Part shown: one piece after another, positions 1-13,200 of the stretch | Layout of the letters: every line of letters starts with the position of its first letter | How positions within the stretch are numbered: the stretch's first letter is position 1 | NCBI GenBank assembly: GCA_030141605.1 | Contig: JAQGDQ010000095.1 | Coordinates: 1 to 64,000 of the forward strand | Source: Tubiluchus corallicola | Taxonomy: Eukaryota > Priapulida > Priapulimorpha > Priapulimorphida > Tubiluchidae | Length of the DNA: 64,000 nucleotides | Reading direction: 5' to 3' | Position numbers and translations under genes: made by a program | Notes under the pieces: model-generated | What the model was told of the DNA's origin: nothing | Seen by the model: the letters and a program-made list of their open reading frames with translations, nothing else | Databases searched by the model: none

Positions 1-1636
1 ATCTTAAATTTATACAGGTAAACGTATAACTTTGTCTTATAACAAAAGTTGTTGGGAAATTTCTGTATTGCGTGAGCTTAATTTGGATATTTTGCAGTTT
101 ATCTGTGCTGGCTGGTTTCCAAACGCCATTAAATAGTGTATGTTGGGTGGCATAACTTAGAAACTTGAGAAAAATCTCGGGACTTCTCAGTTCTAACAGC
201 CACTTTATATTTTTTGTGCCTTGAGTAAGACTTGTTTGTGTTTCGTGTATTCGTTGTATGAAACGACTAGCTGAATTAATTACCTGGTTTCGCCCGGAGC
301 AAATTTGACGTAATCTATCAAGTGAAAACAGTATTTGCAGAATGTACGCCCGTGGCATGTGCAATAGTTCTCTGCCGCGGAGCGATTCTCTAAAAAATAT
401 GCGGCAAAAATATTATCTAGTTCATTAAATGGACACTTAGTACGCAGTTTTGGCCGCCAAATTGGGAGGGAATGGCGGTGACATAATTGACATTAGACCA
501 AAAACTTCCCATGACTACGATGATTCTTATCGTACATACACATACACGGACAACTATATTTAGTAGAATGACTAAGAATTACTTAAGAAGTACTATTTTG
601 GACGTTATTTTGGTGTGTATTGGGGGGGGGGGGTCTGTGAGGTATTAGATTTATTAGAACCAACAATAATGATATAATGATTCTTCATGGCATCTCCTGT
701 ATTATCGTGCTAGGCAAAGAAAATATGAGCAATCCTGATGATTTTATGAACATTCCTGTTGGGGCCTAGACTAATTCTCTGATATCACAATATTCTACTA
801 TCAAACATCTTCTTCAGTCTGAGATCTTCATGTCATGTCAAAAAAGTCGCTCATGTCGTATTAACTCAAGATCTAAAAAAGCTTCTGATATAGCAGAATC
901 AATCTGTTTGCTCCTTTTACACCTTCCTGCTACAAGTAGAACACTAATGCCTACTGTCTGTCACTAATAAATTAGTTACAAGTTTATATTTTTATGACCC
1001 GTATTTATATTTTCATTTTTTACGATAGTCTCTTACACCTAGTGGCCTTGTTCGGGGTGATTTGTATAAATTTGTAAATTGCGAATTTCAATGTTGCATT
1101 TGTAACTTTTACTACAAATTTTACTGTGAGTGGCATTACAAAGCGTTAAATTATTTAACCGATTACAAATTCAGTCAAGTATTTATGCGGCGTCGCAACT
1201 GCAGACATAAGTCATGTCACATGCACTAGCTTCACAGGCATTTGTGAGAAGCCGCATGTCATGCTGTTTCGTGATGAAACAGCACATGCTGAATATATAT
1301 ATGTATCCGACAGAGTTACAAAAACTGCATTTGTCTTCAGAAGCGTTTATGTCATTTTTAGTCAAAATGACACAAGAAAAGGTAACCATGGCTTAGATAC
1401 ACTAGTACCTAATAAAAGTCCGTAATTTGTATCCTTCCGTGATTTCGAAATCCGAGGCTGCGAACGCTTTACAAGAAAACGCAATTCTTTTTGCGAGGCA
1501 ACGGAATACTTTTCGAAATATTTAAATTTTTTTTCTAATGTCGACTTACGTGCTCCGTACCTTACGGGTTCCATATTACATAACAAATTTAAAAAATTCA
1601 AACCAATCATACTCCAAAGATTATCAGAAGTTGGGA
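1..1636. other. No gene recognised
   Basis: AT-rich sequence with a run of about 12 G at 622-633. Short open frames on both strands show no conserved motif and no convincing exon borders. It may be intergenic DNA or an intron of a gene lying to the left. Confidence 0.4.
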
Positions 1637-1881
<245 letters not shown>

Positions 1882-2290
1882 TTGTTTTCTGAACTACTGA
1901 TACAAAGTGGACGTAATGACGAATCATTTTAATTAACTAGGAATTTTCTTTTTTCTTAACCCGATCCCGTTGACAAGCAGGTTTAACACACATTAGATTG
2001 TTGCTTATTCCAATTTTTTGAAACACTTGTGAACCGTGAGATTTATTCAGTATAATACGGTTGTGATGTCACTGGCAGAGGCAGCCTCGGTGCCAGCGAT
2101 GACGACGATGGCGATGGTGGGTGATGATGGTGGATAACAAATTGTAGCTACACCAACTCTCACATCTGCTTCACAACACTGACACTAAAGTGACATGCCA
2201 TGTAGTAAAATTACTACTGAATTAACGAAAATTCGAATTATAGAAAAGGAAAATAAATTGTTAAATTGTTACATTACAAATTAACAAAGT

Positions 2291-3050
2291 TTAGGCGTAA
2301 CTGTATCCAATAATTTAAAGCAAAGAGACCACTGTATTGAAATTTGTACAAAAGCTAATAGAGTTATTAATATGATTTTCCGCATTTTTAGTACATGTAA
2401 CCAGGAGGCACTCCTCAGAGCATATAAAGTTTATGTTAGGCCAAATTTTACAGTATTGTTTGCCTGCATGGCACCCGAGTAAATGCGGTGACATGGACAT
2501 AGTTGGAAAGGTTCAGCGGTATTTTAACCGCAGACTTTTTTACAGATGCAATATAAATCATGTCAGCTATCTGGAATGGCTAAATATTTTAGGATTAAAC
2601 ATTCTGGAGAGGCGCCGCCTTGAAGCAGATTTAGTCATGTGCTATAAAATTGTTCATAAAGCGCTGTATCTAGATTTTGACAAATTTTTTACCAAAGCAA
2701 TTGTCAAAAAAACTAAAGTAACCATTGGCTCAAACTCTTTGTTAGACGTAGGGAAAAAAAAGCTTTTGGTGACTTTTTTTCGAACAAGGCTGTCCTGTCT
2801 AAAACAGCTTACCCGCACAAGTATATGGTTTCCACTTGTAACAGCGCAGACCACAAAACTTTTTAAAATTAGATTAGATGCTGTGGACTTAAATAGAGTT
2901 TTGCTGTGTGATAGGCGCTTATAAGTAGGCAATTTTGCCTCTGAGCGTCTCCCCCACATCATTGATTTGATGATTTTTTATATAAACATTTGCTTTTTAA
3001 TTATTGTTTGTGTGTGATGTGAAATAAATTAAAATTAAATTAAATTAAAA
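2291..3050 (+). mobile_element. Decayed 3' end of a non-LTR retrotransposon (Jockey/CR1-like LINE)
   Basis: From 2291 the frame reads LGVTVSNNLK then RVINMIFRIF and AYKVYVRP. Near 2440-2455 the similarity moves to another frame, which reads QYCLPAWHPS, KVQRYFNRRL, LNILGLNILERRRLEADL and MCYKIVHK and stops after 2924. This order is typical of the C-terminal part of LINE reverse-transcriptase polyproteins, after the catalytic palm. The 3' flank ends in a TAAAT-type simple repeat at about 3024-3050, as expected for a LINE tail. The element is truncated at its 5' end and carries a frameshift, so it is dead. The clade is uncertain. Confidence 0.8.
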
Positions 3051-3850
3051 AATTGTATATCGAAATTAGCCAAACATAGCAACTACCAAGAATGACTTTA
3101 GCCTAGTTCACTATAAATTATGACAACGATGCGTGCAGGCCCAGTTCGTCAAGGATTTGGACATGCATTGGAAACGAATGTTTGTCTAGAGGCAAGTCTA
3201 ACAGGAAACAAGCACATATTGTTCATTCAAAATTTAAACTTACAAAGACCGAAAAGTGACTTATTCTGCGACTAGGACTGCACCTATGGAATTGACTAGA
3301 ACAAGAAAGACCTCGGTACGGACGCTCACGTAGATTTGCCATTAAACGGACAAGTGGTTTGCCAACGGCAATAATTTGCACAGTACCGCAAAAACTGCCG
3401 CCATTCTATATCAAACAGATGTATCGTCGGCGTACACACAATGTGCAGGTGAGGCACCTAGCGGACAGATTATTATACATCTGCTTAATATAATCGTGAA
3501 TTCTATTAAACAAAAGCAGTTTTATAATTATAAAAACCTCTGCGCTATTTTTAGGTCCTTGCATTTTTCACAGAATTTCAATTATTCTAATGGCTTCGGC
3601 GATTTAGGCGGTTAGTGGCTTCGTTCATTCGTATTCGTCTCACGTTCCCGAAGGAATTGCGTCGGTTCGGTTCGAAAGAAAACGTCATGTATCAGACGTC
3701 AGCGCAAGGAACTCATTAAAGCTGGATTACCTGCTGATCTGTGGCTTACTATCATCCCGTTGTTATCTCACTTCAATGCGATTCTGAATGTGGTCTCCAA
3801 ATTAACTTGACAAGCACGCTAACCGATTTACGTATGTTTCTTCGAGGATA
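3051..3850. other. tph upstream region, no coding exon recognised
   Basis: No conserved protein segment is visible. A non-coding first exon of tph could lie here, but no donor site stands out. Confidence 0.35.
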
Positions 3851-3851
3851 C

Positions 3852-3871
3852 TGACGTCATTTGCATATAAA
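3852..3871 (+). promoter_or_regulatory. Candidate core promoter of tph: CRE, octamer and TATA box in 20 bp
   Basis: A full palindromic CRE (TGACGTCA, 3852-3859) is followed, with one base shared, by an exact octamer (ATTTGCAT, 3859-3866) and then TATAAA (3866-3871). A start about 25-30 bp downstream (near 3895-3900) would lie about 340 bp upstream of the first recognised tph exon and on the same strand. The motifs are seen directly; their assignment to tph is inferred from position. Confidence 0.45.
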
Positions 3872-4252
3872 TGTAGATAATATTCATTACTAGTGGCATT
3901 TGCGCTGACTAACTGCCTTAGGTTTTCATTCATAAATGCGAATCAGTACTGTCATTTATGTTTTTATTCCTTTTTATTCATTTTGGCAGTTCGCCTATAT
4001 TTGAGTTTGAATTTCCTTGTATTTTTTTGAATTCTTCACTTGTGTATTGACCATGCCTCCTTTCATAGATCCCACATTTAGCTGCTTTCTCGTTTTGGGC
4101 TAGCTGTCTAACCATCTAGCTGACGGCTTGATAAATTAGCTGAACGGCTTCTTTGAGTATTTACGGTAATGCCTTGCCTTACTTCTTCATTTATACTGCT
4201 TAGATCATATAAAATTATCGCATTTTTATTTCAGGAAAGAGATGAAAAAGAA

Positions 4253-7200
4253 ATGATTGATAATGTGCTTATGCTTCATGAACACGAGACAACATCGCTG
4301 GTATTTTCCTTAAAAAATCATGTGGGTGGGTTGGCAAAAGTGTTACGAGTGTTTCAGGTACTGCTTATTATCGCAAAATTAAATATTAAGTTAATCATTC
4401 ATATTATAAAGTCATTTGTAGCCATAAAAAGTAGTATATTTTGTTGCTGATATGTTGCGTACACAAACTTTTGTTGCTATCTTGTTACATTGCCTATAGT
4501 TATGTCACAATGATGAAGTACATGTGCGAGCTCCTTTTGACAGAATGCATTTTACAAAAATAATTTTGACTCTGTTTTCCCCTAGAAGCACGGTATTAAT
4601 GTTGTTCACATCGAATCACGAAAACCAAAAAGGCAAGATTCGGAAACGGAGATTTTTGTGGGATTGGATTCTGAACAGGCTAAGTTTGATGATCTGATTC
4701 AGGAAGTGCAAAAGGAAGTGACGTCACTAACTATACACGGCGTAAAACAAAAGATTCCAGCAACACCAACATCAACGCATAAAGATGGAAAGCAATGTAA
4801 ACCATAATTACTCGATTAATATTCTGTTCACGCTGATAAGGCGTGTATGCTGTAACTTTGTCAAACTAAATACATATAAGTTCTTTTTTATTTTTTGGCA
4901 GGGTGCCAAATGCATATACATATGTATGTACATAAAAGCTTTAAAATTGAGGGAATACCTAAAAATGGAAGGTCTGAGAGACACAAATAAAAGACCTGCC
5001 TAAAAATAAAAAGTAGTATATTTTGTTGCTGATATGTTGCGTACACAAACTTTTGTTGCTATCTTGTTACATTGCCTATAGTTATGTCACAATGATGAAG
5101 TACATGTGCGAGCTCCTTTTGACAGAATGCATTTTACAAAAATAATTTTGACTCTGTTTTCCCCTAGAAGCACGGTATTAATGTTGTTCACATCGAATCA
5201 CGAAAACCAAAAAGGCAAGATTCGGAAACGGAGATTTTTGTGGGATTGGATTCTGAACAGGCTAAGTTTGATGATCTGATTCAGGAAGTGCAAAAGGAAG
5301 TGACGTCACTAACTATACACGGCGTAAAACAAAAGATTCCAGCAACACCAACATCAACGCATAAAGATGGAAAGCAATGTAAACCATAATTACTCGATTA
5401 ATATTCTGTTCACGCTGATAAGGCGTGTATGCTGTAACTTTGTCAAACTAAATACATATAAGTTCTTTTTTATTTTTTGGCAGGGTGCCAAATGCATATA
5501 CATATGTATGTACATAAAAGCTTTAAAATTGAGGGAATACCTAAAAATGGAAGGTCTGAGAGACACAAATAAAAGACCTGCCTAAAAAGCGGCAAGAAAA
5601 AGTAGAGGTATCATCGCATGGAGAAAATATTAACGCATGGAGAAATGTGAAAATGAGCCGCGCATTTCAATTAACAAAGCCTGTCTATTTTGCAATTTCT
5701 GACGTAAATTTGTCGACAATGGTTATTATTTTCACGCAGTTTGCGTCAGAATGATATCACTTGCGTTTTGATTAGAAATTTTTTTAATCAAGAATCTTAC
5801 AGGCTTTTGCAGCACGTACTGTAATTTCAGCGAAGATTACTTAGTATAGAATGATTTGAGTCACGTTACACTTCTCTGTTTTCTTTGGTCCCCTCTTTGT
5901 GTTTGGTGGTGCAATTCCTGTTCGCAACGTAGTTCTTAGGTATGCTAAGAGGAACAAGTAGTACAGTCAGATCTAAAACACCCATATCAAAATGAGCTTT
6001 TTTGTCGCTTTTTAGTCGCCTTGATAACCCTACAGAATAAGGAAATGGAAAAACGTCTATATTCAACCCAAAAATAAAAATAAATGAATAAAAATAGAAG
6101 AGTAACTAAAACTCAATTCTTGGATTTTGTATTAATTTACAAACCTGTAAAAAGTGCGCAGAGAAAATCACAAAAGAGAAAAAAATCATTAAATACAGTG
6201 ACTAATTAAGCTAGTACACACACTGCGTGAGGAAAGCACAAAGCATAAGTAAAAACGCAGCAGCCTCCAGAAGACCATAAATAAATGAGTATGATGTTAT
6301 GGTAAAATGTAAAAACACAGCAGAAAAGACACCGTCCATACTATTTTGTTATTCTTAGTAAAGCTTGAAAGTCATTGTCCAACATTAGTCAGCATACGAC
6401 ATTATCCAATGAGGGACTATGCTATTATTTAAGTTTACCTCACTTTCATTAATTTTTATTTCTAGTTGAGTTTGTTGAAGGAATGGTTTGGTTTCCAAAG
6501 AAAATTTCTGACTTGGATATTACGGCCAAGCGAGTGCTAGTATACGGAGCGGAACTGGATGCTGATCATCCCGTAAGAAAAAACTTGAAAGCTTGTATCA
6601 CTTCCCCTTATCCCTACGCAGACGCAGTGGTTAAGATGTTTACCTGAAGTCTGTTTATCTGTCCTGTACGGTTGCGCCTTATCTCGAATGCAACCAGTGA
6701 CAATAGTATTGAAATTTACATTGACATTATAATGAAATTTACTAGACAAATTTCTTTACATGCTCGATCTGCTGCATTTGTGAGGCTAACAGGTAAAAAG
6801 CCAACGTCATTAAATTACGTTTTTCACAAATAAAAATTATCTGTCGATCTGCAATACATTTTAATAAATATAATCAATGATTGTCATAAACATAGTCTAA
6901 CAGACTAAAAGTCACTCATGCAACCTTGTTTCGGAAGTTAAAGGAACAAACAGCAATCTCAGAAATTCAGTCTTGTAAAATCCTACCTTGTCCACACACG
7001 TTTGGAAAATGAATGTGGCTGAGACACTCTTCTTAGTAGCATACTCTAGAATAGCTAGTGAAAGTAACAGGTTAATATTAAAACCGCACAGCCAATTTTA
7101 TATTTTTCGCAAACTAGTGATAAAAACGAAAAAACAGAAAAGATGATAAAGTTCCTTAGTAAGCCGAGTTGGGATTAGTTCCTAAAAGTGCAGTTATACC

Positions 7201-10200
7201 TCACATACGTAAAATTGCAAGTATATTGTAATTTTAAAATCAGAGAAATAAAATTTCGAAAAGTAGCAGAGTTTACCCAAATCTCCCAAAAAAACTGATA
7301 ACATTTGTATTAGATGCGCCAACCGTGCGTCGCAAAAATCAACTTGCCGATTTGCCATTTCACGTATTTTGCTCAGCAAGCTGTAAAATTTCCACTTCTC
7401 TACAGAACTGAGGGGGCTTACACTTTGTCGCCAGCATAAAATGTGTTAATTCTATACTTTCCTGAGTTTCTTCTAAAAAATTTTAAAGTAAAGAACAAAT
7501 CATTCAGTATGTTGGGTTTATTTTACTGTTATCATTTAAAGTTAGAAAAATATAACAAAGAAATTTGCAAAGAACTGTCGATAAAGCATAAATTTAAAAT
7601 ATGCTACTTCTGAATAGAAATTTTCAGGCACGGTGATTGCCGCCATTCCCTTAAAAATCACGACGTAACTGGGAGACGTGAGTTTTCGTAAGCGCGTCAT
7701 GGCTTTCCGTAAGCGACGACCGCTGTTCAAATTTCCCCAGCTTGCCTAATGTTCACTAAAAGTATTACAAAATTAGCTGTCTTGTAAAAACTTCTTAGAC
7801 TTTTTCTGAAGGCGAATGACGTCATTGGAAGAAGAATAAACATTGAAAATGGGCGCGCCCAAGCATGAAGCGATTGCGACTTCATATAGTTACACGAACC
7901 GCTTATTGCAGATTTATTACTGAATCCTAACATTTTTCGGGAACAGTGAAATAAAAGTAACCATCTAGAAAAATTGGCCTTTCCTTTAAATATCATAGTT
8001 ATAATCAATGTTTTACAATTTCAGGGTTTTAAAGATCCCGTGTACCGCCAAAGACGCAAATATTTTGGAGATTTGGCTTTGAATTACAAACAGTAAGCAG
8101 TCATAATTACAAAAAATGTATTTAGAAATATTTTAGAGAAAAATAATATGAACTTAAAAATGCATTGATGTTGCCGCCACTGCCATTATCGTTATCGTGA
8201 TTGTTGTTTCTAATACACGCGTTATCTTTGCTTCTGTATCGATACATTGTGTTGCAGTTATCAAGCCTACCGCTTTCTCGCTGGTATTACCTTCATTGTC
8301 GTTATTGTTTTTTATATTGTCACAGTGGCGCATACGATGCAAAAATCTCTGTGCATACGATGCAAAAAAAGAGCTCGATAAATGCTATTTTACCAAATTT
8401 GTTGCACATATATTTTTATTAAATATTAGTCGCACGCGCCAAAAACATATCTGCAACAAACAGCCTGATGCAACTGTCTCCGACAAAATTTACCCGCACA
8501 TGGTAACTTTTGTATGGAACAAATTGTGTCATGGGCAACTTCAGTAAACAGTTATTAGATAACACGTGACTAGACAATTGCTTTTTATTTATTGCAGATT
8601 TTTATCGCATGCGCCCTGTAAAATGTGTTTACTTTTCTGTTTCAGACAAATTCATCCTGTTCTCGTGTGCCGACTCGGTACAAAAATTTGTGTCAAATTA
8701 AATCAGAGTAGACCAATAAAAAGTAATCGTTTAGTCACATGATACAATTTGCTTCATACAAAAATTGCAGTGTGCGAGCAAATGTTGTCTGAGACGGTTA
8801 AGACAGTATTAAATTGCGTTAGCGTCGTTGGACGTCCACCTGCGAACAAAATTTTAAATGTAGTATAGTTGGCACCGATTTCCTGTGCCATCAACGCTTT
8901 TATCTAATTCTAACGCCTCCGTATTACATAGTTTCATGTCCGATAAATATCATATCCTGCAAACGTGTCTCTTGCAATAACTCCTAACTGCACAATAAAC
9001 ATGAGCAAATGCAGAGACGTGTAATAAACACAACACTGATTGCATATTGTTCAGTTTGTGTGCAGAAACTCCACGACTGAGATGAAATAAGTGCAGAAAA
9101 AGCACAATATTCGCTCTTTGAAGTGAATCCTACGAAAATTATTGTAGCTGAAAGACCCTATTTCGCTGTTTGTCGTTTAGACATGCTTTTTAGAGTCACT
9201 TTTAACGTTGCACTGACATATGCGCGACTAAAAAATGCCCAGCAATGTAATACAAGTAATTTATGAATAGATCAAGTTAAGTTATATTGTATAATGAATG
9301 ACCATGTTTTTAGTTTGAAAATCTACTCAAAGTAACTACTGTTTCTCTTACAGTGGTGACCCAATTCCAAGGGTAAAATATACTGAAGAAGAAGTCAAAA
9401 CTTGGTATGTTATTTTCTGTCTAACCTCCACACAAATTGTGCTACATGTAAGTTACAGAAGTTTCAGCTTGGATTTTTTAAATATTTTTTAGTAGTCACA
9501 ACATCTTATTCAAATATTTATCGTCCTCGTCTCTAGATTTCTTTATTTTCCTCAGTCTTCGCTACATTACTGTTATTAGCTAACAAGTTCGAACTCGAAC
9601 TATTGGTCGAGACACTCACTGAACCTGAGACTATGATCAAAAATCTGGCTTCCTCAATGGATGAAATTTGTCCAAAGTTCTACAACAATCCATTGCGAAG
9701 TGGTAGAGCCGTAGGCTTCTTCGAGAATGATATTATTGCTGCCATATTGAATTCAAAATGGCAGATCGAAATTTCCACTCCGCCAGTCGATGCAGCTTTC
9801 GTTCTAATATATTCGTGACGATCCGTTTCAAATTTGGCAGAGCCATAGACTATTTTTAAAGATCCCCAAGAGCAACAAGGTGCAGAAAAGTAGCCGTTCG
9901 GGTCAAGTCCTTCGACCAATAACGATTGGTCTTCGCTTTTACACCTCTTTGCATTCTGCACATGCTAACTGCTTTGCTATTCTTTTTTATCTACTGAGTT
10001 GTAATCTTCTTCTCTCCTTGACAGTCAATATTTCTGATTAATGTGCGTGTAGCAATTAGTCGTCAGTTAGAATGTTCTAGTAACTTTTTTTACTGTATTT
10101 GGTTTATTCATACAGCGTATATGCGTGCACCTACGTTGCGTTACTATGATTGTCAACACCGTCACTATCTTCTCGACTTCGCATTTTGTCCTTTAGAAGC

Positions 10201-13200
10201 AAAGCTGTAACATATCCATCGTTCAGCATTACTATCACGATGCCACCACTATCATCGTCGTCGTCATCACCATTACCTACTGTCCCTGCCACTGTCATGC
10301 AGATACAGCGGTAACAATGCTTAGACAGGTGCACGTTTTCATTACTATTTTGTTCCCTTTGCTTAAATAATATGACGATAAAACGCAATCTAATTTCCAG
10401 TGTTACTGTGAAGCACATTAAAGCAGACACTTTCATTTTAATTTGTTTTGATTGCAGGGGAACCATTTTTTCTGGTTTAAAGGAATTGTACGCTAAATAT
10501 GCTTGCAACGAGTACAACGAGTTGCTTCCTCTTCTGGAAAAAGAATGCGGATATAGAGTGGACAATATACCTCAACTAGAGGATATTTCAAAATTTTTGA
10601 AAAGTGAGCAATTTTAGAATGTGATATGTAAACCAACACCGAGTGGCTTGTCTAGAACACGTAAACTGGCCGCATTGCGTGCACAGGGATGCTTTTTAAA
10701 CAGCTGATTTTGAGTTGATCTTCCGTAAAAGTACTTTTTGTATTTTGTTTTATTTACGTACCATCCAGCCGGTTCACTACTTACAGATCTGGCTGTTTTC
10801 AATTTCAGCTCGTACTGGTTTTCAGTTGCGTCCTGTTGCTGGTTATTTGTCTGCTCGTGATTTCCTAGCAGGACTGGCATTTCGAGTCTTTCACTGTACG
10901 CAGTATATCCGGCATAGTTCAGATCCTGTATACACACCTGAACCGTACGTTTACCTGTTTTAAATCTCTTATGAATGTGCTTTTACTAACAAATTGCAAA
11001 ACAACATATTTGATAACATTATATTATACCATTTAACGAAATTCTTTCTAGTGCCGACTGTTCTCTAGAGCAGTGTTCTTAACCTTTTTTGCCCCATGTA
11101 CCCATTTCACGAAAGTCATTTCTCTGTCTTTCCAAGATTGTCTCACTTTTTAGTACATTGCCCATGTGTCATTTTTGTCTTTTCAGAATGTCATCCCTTC
11201 TTTCTAAGATGTTCTGATTCTATTAATATTAGTACATTCTAGATTTTATTTGAGAATCTTTATAGTATGTGGTTCTTATAAATTTAATAACAATTATCAG
11301 AAAATGATGTATTTGAAAGCTTGAACAGAAATAGTTTTTGACTGTATGACGTTCTGCATTCTTCAGATTAGGTAGACATTGTATAATTGTAGTTTGTTGA
11401 ACATCAATACTCCAACAGTTTGAGCCTGTCAGTCTGTAGTCCCAATTCTAACTTGAAAAGCTAAAACTCTCCCTTGGGGCACTCCCCTTGGTTGAGAACC
11501 ACTGCTCTAGAGTCAGCATACTGAGCATAGCATTTGACAAATTGGCCAGAATGCCACTCAATTATTTTACTTTTTTGCAGAGACTGCGTTCATGAATTAC
11601 TTGGACATATGCCGCTCCTTGCAGATCCTAGCTTTGCACAATTCTCACAAGAGCTTGGCTTAGTTTCATTAGGCGCATCACACGAGGAAGTGATGAAACT
11701 TGCTACGGTAGGTTTGTCATCATATCGCTCTTAAAGCGAGTGCAGAGCAGCTTTGTAAGCTTATGGGAAAAACTGCCGTGTGTTTATAAGTCGGGAGGGT
11801 TTTATAGAAAAATAGTAACAGCAGTATTTTTATAACATGAATAATTTTATTGCTTTTAATTTCCGATTTCAGTGCTACTTCTTCAGTGTAGAGTTTGGTC
11901 TTTGTAAGCAAGATGGCGAGTTAAAAGTCTTTGGCGCAGGTCTGTTGTCATCTATTGCAGAACTAAAGGTCAGTTGCAGCCATCGAAATAAATTTTTTTT
12001 GACAAATTATCAATTAAAAGCACATTTGATATTGTCAACCAGAAACTGCTCACAATATCCAATTTTCAAGCAGCCTTGTTACTGCTGTGTTTTATTTTAG
12101 CACGTGATGACAGAAGATGTTAAAATCATTCCATTTGACCCGCAAGCAGTTATCAAGCAGGAACCCATCATAACTTCATTTCAGAACAGCTACTATTATA
12201 CTGACAGTTTTGAGGAAGCGAAGAATCATATGAGGTAAGCCATAGAAGACGCGAGGCATTGTAGTTGTTGCAGCGGTATGACACTATAGTCACATACCAC
12301 CCATAATGATCAATGAATATAATATAGCATAAGTTGTATGCTGCAGTGATATGTTTATAAACACAGTGTGCAGTAAGATGTGAGAGTCCAGACTTATTCA
12401 TTGGGAAAAAGTCCAAATTGTATGGCAATCTGATATGAAAGGACGTGATGTTCTATGTTCCGAAATGGGTTGCTTCCTGAAAGCCGTGGCTTTAACCACT
12501 AAACTGACCACTTGAGTGTCCAAAAAATGGCACTTGAAAATGAATTGAAAATTCCCAAGGTTAAAAGTAATACTTTGTACAAAAGAAATTTGCATAAATA
12601 CCACATCAGTCAGTATATACTAAACACTTTTGGTTATTATATTGAATATTTGGAAAAAGTTTATAATTCCCCAAACAATTTAAATACCCCAACTCTAACC
12701 CCAACCCTAACCCTAATCCATATCCGCTTCACCAACTAATGTCTTGTGTGCGAGAAATTGTAAACTTTAGCCAAATATTTTTTACACAAATTGCCTTAAA
12801 CGAAACCAAGGAAGGAAAAGAAAAGTCCCATGCCAGACGGGTCTGGTGTTGGGATAGATGGATATAGCTAACCATCAATCGGCTGCTTTCTTTCCGCAGT
12901 ACACAACCAGATCCTCAATTATATGAACAAATCTAGGAAGACGGACAAACAGTCCTGGCTCAAAAAACCCCGACAGTTTGTGTTTTACTTTAAAATACCT
13001 GAATGACTTCCGTGAAACATATGCTGCTTCTTAAAAGGCAGACAGTGAACATTATCTCCAATGCTAATTTCGAATATTTTGTGCCATTTTTGCAACCTTT
13101 TTAAACTGCTGCCGAATTATGCCTGGGAAAAGCTGCGGGTCTATTTTTTTCATTAATTACTTCTTTGCAATGATTAGACACAATTTTCTATTGCCATTTT

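Noticed and set aside
4726-4733. A second CRE (TGACGTCA) within tph exon 2
   Set aside because: It lies in coding sequence (codons for Val-Thr-Ser-Leu) and has no promoter context; treated as coincidence.
4785-5585. Two identical 72-aa open frames as small genes
   Set aside because: They begin inside tph exon 2 in another frame, run into the intron, and are identical only because the 582-bp unit is duplicated.
7194-8008. Several minus-strand frames in the tph intron
   Set aside because: Low-complexity translations without conserved motifs; the region lies between well-defined tph exons.
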